Part shown: in pieces, positions 6,501-13,431 of the stretch
How positions within the stretch are numbered: the first letter of the stretch is position 1
Layout of the letters: each line of letters begins with the position of its first letter
Assembly: GCA_905236685.1 (NCBI GenBank)
Contig: CAJOPD010000059.1
Coordinates: 1 to 19,219 of the forward strand
Source: an uncultured Clostridia bacterium
GTDB lineage: Bacteria; Bacillota; Clostridia; UBA1381
Reading direction: 5' to 3'
Length of the DNA stretch: 19,219 bases
Translations under genes and position numbers: made by a program
The notes under the pieces: generated by a model
The model's input: only the letters and a program-made list of their open reading frames with translations
Database searches by the model: none
What the model was told of the DNA's origin: nothing

Positions 6501-7859
6501 TTATAACAAAATATCCGAAATATCCTGCGAGCCCTTGTGTGTAGTTACCACAATAACCGTATCCTTAGGCTTGATAACATCTTTTCCGTGAGGAGTTATT
6601 ATTACGCCCTTGCGGTTTATGCACGCTATACGGGTATTATCCTTCAATTTCAGCTGTTCAAGCGGTATATTTGCAATAGGAGAATTCTCCTGAATACGAA
6701 ATTCCAGAGCCTCCGCCTTTCCGTCTAAAATAAGGTGCATTGTTTCGATATTACTGCCCATAGAATTCTTTTTCGCACGCACGAAACGGACAATGTAATC
6801 GGCGGTGATATTCTTCGGGTAAATAACGGTATCAAGGTCAAGCCCATCTATAACCTCGTCATAGGCTATCCTGTTAACCTTTGTGACAATTTTCCCCTTC
6901 ATTTTCGTTTTGGCAAAGAGGGAAAGGAGTACATTTTCCTCATCAATGTTGGTAAGAGTTACAAAAGACTCCGCCTTATCAAGCCCTTCCTCCAAAAGTA
7001 CGCGGTTTTCCGTGCCGTCAGCATTGATTATCGACGCTTTCGGCAGAAGCTCACAGAGTTTTTCGCATCTTAAAGCGTTCTGCTCGATGATTTTAACTCT
7101 TATCCCTGCCGAAATCAGCCGTTTTGCAAGATAATATGCGGTCGCGCCGCCTCCCACAATAATAGTGTCTTTCACGCGGTTGGTTTTAACGCCTATCTTT
7201 TTAAAGAAATCGACACTGCCCTCGGGTGAGGATACTATGCTCACAAAATCGCCGTTTTCTATCACAAAATCGCCGTTCGGTATGTAAGCATTTTCGCCGC
7301 GTTCAACTCCGCAGACCAAAACATCTCCGCCGAACTTCATACTCATATCGGCGATTTTCATATTTGCAACGGGTGAATCGGCGGATACCTTGAACTTTAA
7401 GATTTCAATTCTGCCCTTTGCAAAGGTGTCTATCTTTATAACCGACGGAAACCGCAGAATACGGGCAATTTCCCGTGCCGCCGTGTCCTCGGGATTTATA
7501 ATCATAGCAAGTCCCAAATCCTCCTTGAATATGTGCAGCTCCTTTGCATACTCGGGATTTCGCACCCTTGCAATAGTCTGACATTCGCCCGCCTTTTTTG
7601 CCATAAAGCAGGTCAAAAGATTTAACTCATCTGCACCTGTCGCGGCGATTAAAAGGTCGGCGGTTTCAACGCCCGCCTCGGTAAGAGTATCAAGGTCGGA
7701 ACAGCTTCCGCATACGCCCATTATGTCATATTCGTTTATCAAATCCTGCACAACATTGTATCTTAAATCGATTACGGTTATGTTGTGCTCCTTTTCCTGA
7801 GACAGCTTTTCGGCAAGCTTTTGTCCCACCTTGCCGCAGCCTACGATAATTATATTCAT
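6501..7859 (-). CDS. trkA: TrkA, potassium channel regulatory subunit with two RCK domains
   Basis: 452 residues arranged as two consecutive RCK_N/RCK_C halves, the full-length TrkA layout rather than the single-domain KtrA. The first Rossmann fold has IIVGCGKVGQKLA at residue 3 and the acidic strand end VIDLR near 36; the second has IIVGGGATAYYLA near 234 with an acidic KIIEQN. RCK_C stretches follow each (for example SPVANMKIADMS near 160 and SPIANIPLEQL near 396). It binds nucleotide (NAD(H) or ATP/ADP in relatives) on the cytoplasmic face and gates TrkH. GGAGGA stands about nine bases before the ATG, and two promoters lie directly upstream. Confidence 0.95.
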   Translation of the reverse strand: MNIIIVGCGKVGQKLAEKLSQEKEHNITVIDLRYNVVQDLINEYDIMGVCGSCSDLDTLTEAGVETADLLIAATGADELNLLTCFMAKKAGECQTIARVRNPEYAKELHIFKEDLGLAMIINPEDTAAREIARILRFPSVIKIDTFAKGRIEILKFKVSADSPVANMKIADMSMKFGGDVLVCGVERGENAYIPNGDFVIENGDFVSIVSSPEGSVDFFKKIGVKTNRVKDTIIVGGGATAYYLAKRLISAGIRVKIIEQNALRCEKLCELLPKASIINADGTENRVLLEEGLDKAESFVTLTNIDEENVLLSLFAKTKMKGKIVTKVNRIAYDEVIDGLDLDTVIYPKNITADYIVRFVRAKKNSMGSNIETMHLILDGKAEALEFRIQENSPIANIPLEQLKLKDNTRIACINRKGVIITPHGKDVIKPKDTVIVVTTHKGSQDISDILL

Positions 7860-7894
7860 ATCAAAAATTCCTCCAAATTCAAAAGGATTATCCC

Positions 7895-7923
7895 ATTATA
7901 ACATATAGAATTAGAAAAATCAA
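7895..7923 (-). promoter_or_regulatory. proximal sigma-A-type promoter of trkA-trkH
   Basis: On the minus strand TTGATT (7918-7923), a 17-base spacer and TATAAT (7895-7900), preceded by TGT, which gives an extended -10. The predicted start near 7888 leaves a leader of about 30 bases before trkA. The perfect -10 and good spacing make this a strong vegetative promoter candidate. Confidence 0.7.
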
Positions 7924-7934
7924 ATTATAGCCCG

Positions 7935-7962
7935 ATTATACCACAAATTTACGAAAAATCAA
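7935..7962 (-). promoter_or_regulatory. distal sigma-A-type promoter of trkA-trkH
   Basis: On the minus strand TTGATT (7957-7962), a 16-base spacer and TATAAT (7935-7940), preceded by TGG (extended -10). It lies 40 bases upstream of the proximal promoter and shares its hexamers, so transcription from it runs through the downstream promoter. Confidence 0.65.
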
Positions 7963-7971
7963 TTATTTTAT

Positions 7972-8014
7972 AAAAAAAGACAGCAGAAGCTTAGGGTTTT
8001 CCGAAAGCTCCTGC
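7972..8014 (-). terminator. terminator of the SASP-small protein unit
   Basis: A ten-base stem with one G-T wobble (arms 8005-8014 and 7983-7992, 12-base loop) is followed on the minus strand by TGTC and seven T residues (7972-7978). It lies 30 bases past the stop of the small reading frame and just upstream of the trk promoters, so it closes the SASP transcript. The plus-strand side also has a T-rich tail (8017-8026), but no plus-strand gene enters it. Confidence 0.75.
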
Positions 8015-8044
8015 CTCTTTTTGTTTTCACAAATGATGACTTAT

Positions 8045-8203
8045 TTACGGATTTTTATCGGTAAATAAAACCAAAAACGGTATTTGCGAGCCGCCAGTGC
8101 CCGTATTATCATAGTTCCGCACGCTGAAAGCGGGGAATACTCTGCCGTCCTTTGTTTCAAAATCATCATTCAAAAGTGAAAACGGAGTGATTACTTTAAT
8201 CAT
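8045..8203 (-). CDS. small protein of unknown function, downstream of the SASP gene
   Basis: An intact 52-codon frame, ATG at 8203 to TAA at 8045, that I do not recognise. It begins MIKVITPFSLLNDDFETK; the middle has GRVFPAFSVRNYDN then a Gly/Thr-rich TGTGGSQ, and the end is hydrophobic (IPFLVLFTD). It has no Cys, no signal peptide and no membrane segment long enough to span. The ATG lies two bases after the SASP stop, without a clear Shine-Dalgarno sequence, so translation is probably coupled to SASP. A terminator follows 30 bases after its stop. Placement in the SASP transcript suggests forespore expression and a spore-associated role, which is inference. It could also be a remnant or a chance frame, but the composition looks protein-like. 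Confidence 0.6.
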   Translation of the reverse strand: MIKVITPFSLLNDDFETKDGRVFPAFSVRNYDNTGTGGSQIPFLVLFTDKNP

Positions 8204-8205
8204 TG

Positions 8206-8397
8206 TTATTTGATTTTGTTTTCGTAATCCTCAATCATCTTCTTGACCATTTGACCGCCGACAGAACCAGCTTGTCTTGAAGTTAAGTCACCGTTGTAAC
8301 CGTTCTTCAAATCAACGCCTACTTCGCGGGCAGCTTCCATCTTGAAGTTGTCCATTGCCTGCTTTGCCTCAGGTACATTGATCTTTGATCTGCTCAT
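8206..8397 (-). CDS. alpha/beta-type small acid-soluble spore protein (SASP)
   Basis: 63 residues, the normal SASP size. The conserved features are MEAAREVGV (residues 20-28), which contains the E-x-A region cut by the germination protease GPR (predicted after Glu21), and the DNA-binding block GYNGDLTSRQAGSVGGQMVK (33-52). Alpha/beta SASPs coat forespore DNA, hold it in an A-like form and protect it from UV and other damage, then serve as an amino-acid source at germination. AAGGAG lies eight bases before the ATG. Expression should depend on sigma-G, whose gene is 3.3 kb away on the same strand. I see no confident sigma-G promoter upstream; an inverted repeat (8436-8454) lies in that region. 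Confidence 0.96.
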   Translation of the reverse strand: MSRSKINVPEAKQAMDNFKMEAAREVGVDLKNGYNGDLTSRQAGSVGGQMVKKMIEDYENKIK

Positions 8398-8435
8398 TGT
8401 TTCTTCTCCTTCAACATTCTATTTTTATATAAAGC

Positions 8436-8454
8436 AATCGCAAATAAAGCGATT
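8436..8454. repeat. short inverted repeat upstream of the SASP gene
   Basis: AATCGC, seven bases, GCGATT. It lies 39-57 bases upstream of the SASP start in the divergent region between SASP and the polysaccharide operon. It could be part of the SASP leader or a protein site, or mean nothing. The rest of the 218-base divergent region (8398-8615) is AT-rich and holds the promoters listed separately. Confidence 0.35.
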
Positions 8455-8467
8455 ACAGGCTTATTTT

Positions 8468-8497
8468 TTGACATTAACCGCAAATTATTACTAAAAT
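8468..8497 (+). promoter_or_regulatory. candidate upstream sigma-A-type promoter of the polysaccharide operon
   Basis: TTGACA (8468-8473), an 18-base spacer and TAAAAT (8492-8497): a perfect -35 and five of six bases at -10. It lies 72 bases upstream of the stronger promoter. The spacing is slightly long and the region AT-rich, so it is less certain. Confidence 0.45.
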
Positions 8498-8540
8498 ATT
8501 TTTCCAATTTTGAAAATAATGCAATAAATAGCCAAAAACA

Positions 8541-8569
8541 TTGACAATGCCCGACAAAACTGATATAAT
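8541..8569 (+). promoter_or_regulatory. consensus sigma-A-type promoter of the polysaccharide operon
   Basis: TTGACA (8541-8546), exactly 17 bases, then TATAAT (8564-8569): a perfect match to the housekeeping consensus in both hexamers and spacing. The predicted transcription start is near 8576, giving a leader of about 40 bases to the ATG at 8616. The first T of the -35 box is also the first base of the longest frame of the downstream gene, so that frame's TTG and the following ATG at 8547 lie outside the transcript from this promoter. Confidence 0.85.
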
Positions 8570-8615
8570 TGAAAATAGTAGTGCTGTAAAGTCCGAAACA
8601 GATGGCGAGGGAAAA

Positions 8616-9353
8616 ATGTTGTTACAAAGAAAAATGGGATTTTATGAAAAATATATAAAAAGAGCTTTTGATATCATATGCGCTCTGCTCGCTATGATAG
8701 TATTTTGCTGGCTTTATTTGATTATAGCAATTTTAGTAAGAATAAGACTGGGAAAACCTGTCATTTTTAAGCAGGCACGCCCCGGAATGATTGATAAAAA
8801 AACGGGCAAGGAAAAAATATTCTATCTTTGCAAGTTCAGAACGATGACCGAGGCGGTGGACAAAAACGGCAGACTGCTTTCGGACAGAGAGCGCCTGGGC
8901 AGATTTGGCAAATTGTTGCGCGCAGCATCTCTTGACGAAATTCCCGAAGCGTTTAACATTTTAAAGGGCGATATGAGCGTGATAGGTCCCAGACCGCAGC
9001 TTGTGCGCGATATGGTATTTATGAGCGATGAGCAAAGAATGAGACATACGGCAAAGCCGGGACTTTCGGGACTTGCACAGGTAAACGGGCGGAATGCTGT
9101 AACTTGGGAAGAAAAGATAAACTGGGACTTGAAATATATCGAAAAAGTAACCTTTTTAGGCGATGTGCGCCTTATTTTCAAAACTGTGATGCAGGCGTTT
9201 ATCTGCGCTAAAAAGGAGGAAAACAAGGCAGAAGTGGATTTGGCGCTCGATTACGGTGACGCTCTTTTGAAAGAGGGAAAAGTGACACGGGAAAAATATG
9301 ACGAATTGCAGCAATATGCCAAAGAATTGATTAACGCGCAAAATGAGGAATAG
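8616..9353 (+). CDS. initiating sugar-phosphate transferase (monotopic phosphoglycosyl transferase)
   Basis: 245 residues from the ATG at 8616. A membrane re-entrant helix (about residues 18-41, ICALLAMIVFCWLYLIIAIL) is followed by the bacterial sugar transferase domain: VIFKQARPG, FYLCKFRTM, LDEIPEAFNILKGDMSVIGP with the Asp-Glu catalytic pair, then GLSGLAQVNGR. It transfers a sugar phosphate from a UDP-sugar to undecaprenyl phosphate, the first step of the repeat unit. The frame opens at 8541, but those first 25 codons cover the operon promoter; the ATG at 8616 has GAGGG just upstream, and family members start close to here. After residue 205 a 40-residue tail, DYGDALLKEGKVTREKYDEL, resembles a SHOCT-type C-terminal helix pair. 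The exact sugar cannot be told. Confidence 0.93.
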   Translation: MLLQRKMGFYEKYIKRAFDIICALLAMIVFCWLYLIIAILVRIRLGKPVIFKQARPGMIDKKTGKEKIFYLCKFRTMTEAVDKNGRLLSDRERLGRFGKLLRAASLDEIPEAFNILKGDMSVIGPRPQLVRDMVFMSDEQRMRHTAKPGLSGLAQVNGRNAVTWEEKINWDLKYIEKVTFLGDVRLIFKTVMQAFICAKKEENKAEVDLALDYGDALLKEGKVTREKYDELQQYAKELINAQNEE

Positions 9354-9355
9354 CT

Positions 9356-10177
9356 ATGGAAAAATACAGCGTTTTGATGTCCCTTTATGAAAAGGAAAAG
9401 CCGGAATATCTGCGGCTTGCCTTAAATTCAATGCTAAATCAGACGGCAAAGCCTGACGAGATAGTGCTGGTTTTGGACGGTCCTCTTACCGAGGACTTGT
9501 ACGCTGTTACAGAAGAATACAAAGAAAAGTATACAGGTCTTTTCAACATTGTAGTAAACGAAAAAAATCTCGGCTTGGGACGGGCGCTTAATAAGGGCTT
9601 AGCTGCGTGCAAAAACGAGCTTGTCGCCCGTATGGATACAGACGATATATCAAAGCCAAAAAGGTGCGAAAAACAGCTTAAAATGTTTCGTGAGGACAAA
9701 GAGCTGTCTATTGTCGGCGGTCAGATAGAAGAATTTATCGAAACTACGGAAAATATAACTGGAAAGAGAGTTGTCCCTTGCTGTGACGCCGAAATCAAGG
9801 CGTATATGAAAAAAAGATGCCCCTTTAATCATATGACGGTAATGTTCAAAAAAAGCGATGTTTTGGAAGCGGGAAATTATCATGAATGGTTTTGGAACGA
9901 GGACTATTACCTTTGGATAAGGCTTGCCCTTTCAGGCAAAAAGTTTGCAAACCTGCCGGAAACGCTTGTAAATGTCAGGATAGGAAAGGAAATGTATAAG
10001 CGGCGCGGCGGCAAAAAGTATTTTAAAAGCGAAAGAGACATACAAAAGCTTATGTATGACAAGGGACTTATTTCTTATCCGAGATACTTTATAAATGTTG
10101 CGGAACGGCTTGCTGTGCAGGTTTTAATGCCAAATAGTTTGAGAGGCGCAGTTTTTAAGCTGTTCGCAAGAAAGTAA
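9356..10177 (+). CDS. family 2 glycosyltransferase (AmsE/WcaA-like)
   Basis: 273 residues with a GT-A nucleotide-sugar domain: MEKYSVLMSLYEKEKPEYL at the N-terminus, IVLVLDGPL near residue 36, NLGLGRALNKGL near 75 and the metal/nucleotide motif MDTDD near 94. Further on, FNHMTVMF (about 158) and WNEDYYLWIRL (about 177) fit the acceptor side and the catalytic ED pair of this subfamily. No membrane segment is evident, so it should act at the cytoplasmic face on the lipid-linked sugar. It starts two bases after the sugar transferase, with GAGG eight bases before the ATG. The sugar it adds is unknown. Confidence 0.92.
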   Translation: MEKYSVLMSLYEKEKPEYLRLALNSMLNQTAKPDEIVLVLDGPLTEDLYAVTEEYKEKYTGLFNIVVNEKNLGLGRALNKGLAACKNELVARMDTDDISKPKRCEKQLKMFREDKELSIVGGQIEEFIETTENITGKRVVPCCDAEIKAYMKKRCPFNHMTVMFKKSDVLEAGNYHEWFWNEDYYLWIRLALSGKKFANLPETLVNVRIGKEMYKRRGGKKYFKSERDIQKLMYDKGLISYPRYFINVAERLAVQVLMPNSLRGAVFKLFARK

Positions 10178-10216
10178 TCAAAAAAACGCATTTTTACTTA
10201 AAAAGAAGTGGTAGTA

Positions 10217-11518
10217 ATGGAAAAGCACGGCAGAATACTTATTGTAGGCACAATTCCCTATAACAAAAATACTTCGTCAAGGGCTTTTGACGCGTATTTT
10301 CACAACTGGGAAAAGGAAAATATCCGCCAGATTTTTTCAAATACAAAAACGCCAGTAAAGGGACATTGCGGCTCCCTTTATCAGATAACAGACCAAAGAC
10401 TGCTCAAAAAACGGTTTGGGCGCATAGATGAGGCAGGCGTAATTTTTGACGATAAGGACTTGCCTGACGACTGGGAAAACAACGATTTGGAGGTCGGCAG
10501 CTCTTTTGTGAGCTACCTCTATAAATTGGGGAGCAAAGACACACCATTAAAATATCTTTTGCGTAAGTGGGTGTGGAAGAAAAAATACTGGTACACAAAA
10601 CAGCTTGAAAGCTGGGTGGAGGAATTTAAGCCCGAGTGTGTGTTTATTGCCTTTTCCGATGACTTTTTCATATTGGAAATCGCGCTTTTCATAGCCGATA
10701 AGTATAATATACCCGTTATGTCCTGCATAGGCGACGACTACTATTTTAACGAAAAATTTTCCCTGTCGCCCTTTTATTATATATACCGCAGTAAATACAA
10801 AAAGCTTGTAAGAAGGGTTTTTGAGCATAGAGGGAGCGCTATTTATATAGGCGACAAGATAAGGGATAAATATAACAGGGAGTTCGGGCTTGACGGGGAG
10901 ACGGTGTATCTGACCTCGGAAATCGGACGCAGACCCTTTAAGCCGATAGACAGGAACAATCCGCGCATTACATATTGCGGCAATATCCGATTAGGGAGAA
11001 ATAAGTCGCTTGCCGAGATAGGAAGGGCGCTCTATGAGATAAATCCCGATTACCGCCTTGAAGTTTATTCGGCGGAAACGAAAAATGAGTATATAAAGGT
11101 TTTGAAGGGACAGCGCGGCATTGACTATAAAGGTGCAATTCCTTACAGCGAGGTTGAAAAGGTCATATATGACAGCGATATCACCGTGATAGCCGAGGGA
11201 TTTTCAAAAAGCGATGTCAGGATAACCAGGTATTCGCTTTCCACAAAGGCGGCGGACGCAATGGCGTCAGGCAGTCAGATTATTGCCTACGGATCGATGG
11301 ATTGCGGAGTTATAGAATATATTGCATCAACAGGCTGTGCGGTAGTCTGCGACAGCAAATCGTCATTAAGAGAGCGGATAGAAGAGCTTATAAATGATGA
11401 AAAACTGCAAAAAAGATTATATGAGCAATCGGAAAAAATGTCGCTTGAACATCACGATAAGGACAGAAATTTAGCCTTGTCCGAGACTATGTTCAAAAAG
11501 CTTATAGAGGAAGGATAA
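10217..11518 (+). CDS. GT-B fold glycosyltransferase (GT4-like)
   Basis: 433 residues from the ATG at 10217 (a GTG three codons earlier overlaps the purine-rich site, so ATG is preferred). The N-terminal half begins KHGRILIVGTIPYNKNTSSR and has an alternating strand-helix pattern; the C-terminal half has RITYCGNIRLGRNKSL (about 255), DITVIAEGFSKSD (about 315) and the acceptor/nucleotide loop STKAADAMASGSQIIAYG (about 338). The last loop corresponds to the E-x7-E region of GT4 enzymes but here has Asp at the second position and no first Glu, so mechanism and donor may differ. It is soluble and lies 39 bases after the preceding stop. The function is probably a glycosyl transfer step; donor and acceptor are unknown. 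Confidence 0.8.
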   Translation: MEKHGRILIVGTIPYNKNTSSRAFDAYFHNWEKENIRQIFSNTKTPVKGHCGSLYQITDQRLLKKRFGRIDEAGVIFDDKDLPDDWENNDLEVGSSFVSYLYKLGSKDTPLKYLLRKWVWKKKYWYTKQLESWVEEFKPECVFIAFSDDFFILEIALFIADKYNIPVMSCIGDDYYFNEKFSLSPFYYIYRSKYKKLVRRVFEHRGSAIYIGDKIRDKYNREFGLDGETVYLTSEIGRRPFKPIDRNNPRITYCGNIRLGRNKSLAEIGRALYEINPDYRLEVYSAETKNEYIKVLKGQRGIDYKGAIPYSEVEKVIYDSDITVIAEGFSKSDVRITRYSLSTKAADAMASGSQIIAYGSMDCGVIEYIASTGCAVVCDSKSSLRERIEELINDEKLQKRLYEQSEKMSLEHHDKDRNLALSETMFKKLIEEG

Positions 11519-11520
11519 TT

Positions 11521-12309
11521 ATGGATAATATAGCGCTTGTCATAAGCACCTGCGATAAATTTTCTGACCTTTGGGATACGCATATTGAGCTTTATAAAAA
11601 AAATTGGGACGGACCTCTTTGGAAAACCTATATGGTAACCGACAAGCCGACCGATAAGAGCTATGACGGAGTGGAAATCATTGTTGCGGGCGAAAATTTC
11701 GATTTTCCGATGCGGCTTAAATATGCACTCGGCAAAATTGATAAAGATTATGTTCTTGTAACGCTTGACGACTATTTTTTGATAGAAAAAACCGATTTTT
11801 CAAAACTCAATTATCTTGCCGAGCGTGCCGAAAAAGAGCATATTGACTACTTGATGCTTTACGAAAGAAGAAAGACAAACCCTCGGCGTTTTACAGCTAT
11901 CGATATACTTGAACCTATCGACCTTTCTCAAAAATATGCCGTGACGCTTTATCCTGCGATATGGAACAGGGAGTTTTTGTCAAACTCGGTAAAGGCGGAT
12001 ATGAACCCTTGGTATTATGAGCCGTCGCTTACAAATTATGCGAAGGATTTGGGCGCAAATTGCAAGTTCAGCCATACAGGTGCATTTGTTATTTTAGATG
12101 TTGTAAGAAAAGGCAAGGTTTTGCATAAAGCAAACAGATATTTTAAGAAAAACGGTATTGACATCGGAAAAAGACCGTTGATAAGCAGAATTACAGAAAT
12201 AAAACTTGATATTATGGACTACATCAGCTGGTATATGCCGAGAAAAATGTTTATAGCAGGCAAAAAAATACTGGCAAAATTCGGAATAACCTTTTACAGT
12301 GAGGACTAA
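11521..12309 (+). CDS. putative GT-A-like glycosyltransferase of uncharacterised type
   Basis: 262 residues. The N-terminus NIALVISTCDKFSDLW, a TYMVTDKPTD near residue 38 and VLVTLDDYFLIEKTD near residue 80 (an aspartate pair placed as in DxD motifs) suggest a nucleotide-sugar binding GT-A fold. The sequence lacks the usual family 2 signature blocks. I know similar DDYF-containing proteins from polysaccharide loci but no established function. An aromatic stretch ADMNPWYYEPS (about 160) may shape an acceptor pocket. It starts two bases after the GT-B gene with AAGGA upstream, and its stop TAA shares one base with the next ATG, so it is tightly embedded in the operon. Confidence 0.65.
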   Translation: MDNIALVISTCDKFSDLWDTHIELYKKNWDGPLWKTYMVTDKPTDKSYDGVEIIVAGENFDFPMRLKYALGKIDKDYVLVTLDDYFLIEKTDFSKLNYLAERAEKEHIDYLMLYERRKTNPRRFTAIDILEPIDLSQKYAVTLYPAIWNREFLSNSVKADMNPWYYEPSLTNYAKDLGANCKFSHTGAFVILDVVRKGKVLHKANRYFKKNGIDIGKRPLISRITEIKLDIMDYISWYMPRKMFIAGKKILAKFGITFYSED

Positions 12310-13376
12310 TGTCTATGGAAAAAAATCAAAAGCGCGCGGGAAGAAACGAATATATTGATGTTATCCGCGGACTTGCTATGCTTATGGTAGTGCTCGGTCA
12401 TACTATGACGGGTTGCGCAAAGGACAGCGAACAGAGTTTTTTATATAACATAATATGGTCGCTTCAAATGCCATTGTTTATTCTTGTATCGGGGTATGTA
12501 ACAAGGTACAGCAGAAAAGCGGGAACTTGGAGAGATTTATTAGAATTCATTAAAAGAAGAACAGTTTCCTATATTCTTCCGTGGGCGGTATGGACATTTT
12601 TGATAAGAGGTCTGATTTTTGGAAAGAAGCATTTGCTTGATATAAAGTATTTGCTTTGGAATATGGACAGCGGATATTGGTTTTTGACTGCAATATGGAC
12701 AATAAGCATAATATTTGGCATATCCCAATTTTTTGCAGAAAAGCTTGCGAAAAAAAAGACGGGTAAAGTTGCGATAGCGGCGGCAGTTTTTGCTTTCGGT
12801 ATGGCGGCTTTGCTGGCGGTAGGTATGAAAGCGGGACTATCCTTTTTCGGCATAAAGCTTACTCTTTATTATATGCCGTTCTATTTTGCGGGATATTTAT
12901 ACGGAGAATATCAGGACAGTATATTGGAGAAATGTTATGGAATAAAGACGGTTGAGGCTGTTGTTGCGGTATGCTCAGCGGTGTGGATAACCCTGCTTGC
13001 AAAGTATAACATTTACGGACTGTCCGACGGTGCCGCGGGTGCGGTTATTATTCGGGCGATAGCGTCTTTTGCAGGCTGTATTGCAATTTTCGGATTGTTT
13101 TACAGATTAAAAGATAAAATTAAACTTAAAAATGTGAAAGAATTTGCCGTCTGGTGCGGAATTCATTCTTTGGAAATATATGTTGTTCACTATTTGATAT
13201 TAGTGCCGTTTAAGGTATCGCAGAGTTTGTCCCTTATGACGATAGAGGGAGGGACAGCCGTTGCTTTAAACTATTTTGCGACAATACTTTTATCGGCGGT
13301 TATCATAGTTTTGCTAAATCAAAATTCTGTCCTGCGTTTTCTTCTGTTCGGAAAGCGTACCAAGGCACTGAAATAG
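12309..13376 (+). CDS. acyltransferase family 3 membrane protein (probable polysaccharide O-acyltransferase)
   Basis: 355 residues. The start shows the acyltransferase 3 signature: RNEYIDVIRGLAMLMVVLGH (about residues 12-31), including the conserved Arg and His, then WSLQMPLFILVSGY. About ten hydrophobic segments follow, and a basic C-terminus ends FGKRTKALK. Such proteins transfer acetyl or other acyl groups across or at the membrane to sugars. A second ATG at 12315 is also possible; GAGG stands four bases before the first and ten before the second. It overlaps the previous gene by one base. Substrate and acyl group are not determinable here. Confidence 0.9.
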   Translation: MSMEKNQKRAGRNEYIDVIRGLAMLMVVLGHTMTGCAKDSEQSFLYNIIWSLQMPLFILVSGYVTRYSRKAGTWRDLLEFIKRRTVSYILPWAVWTFLIRGLIFGKKHLLDIKYLLWNMDSGYWFLTAIWTISIIFGISQFFAEKLAKKKTGKVAIAAAVFAFGMAALLAVGMKAGLSFFGIKLTLYYMPFYFAGYLYGEYQDSILEKCYGIKTVEAVVAVCSAVWITLLAKYNIYGLSDGAAGAVIIRAIASFAGCIAIFGLFYRLKDKIKLKNVKEFAVWCGIHSLEIYVVHYLILVPFKVSQSLSLMTIEGGTAVALNYFATILLSAVIIVLLNQNSVLRFLLFGKRTKALK

Positions 13377-13381
13377 TATAC

Positions 13382-13404
13382 TGCCGCAAGGCGCATTTGC
13401 GGCA
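13382..13404 (+). repeat. perfect hairpin between acyltransferase and polymerase genes
   Basis: TGCCGCAA, a seven-base loop GGCGCAT, then TTGCGGCA: an eight-base perfect stem five bases after the acyltransferase stop. No T run follows, so it is not a standard terminator. It may set RNA stability or cause partial attenuation before the polymerase gene. Confidence 0.6.
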
Positions 13405-13431
13405 AGGATAAAGAAATCGGGTGAGTATGAT

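Noticed and set aside
6735..7073. 112-codon plus-strand frame opposite trkA
   Set aside because: Antisense shadow of a clear trkA gene; no recognisable protein features.
8203..8208. Idea that the small frame after SASP is a C-terminal SASP extension by stop-codon read-through
   Set aside because: The small frame is out of phase with SASP (start two bases after TAA), so read-through would not join them.
8398..8520. Sigma-G promoter for the SASP gene
   Set aside because: TTATATA near 8430 and GTAAT near 8455 are poor matches to both boxes; I could not place the promoter with confidence.
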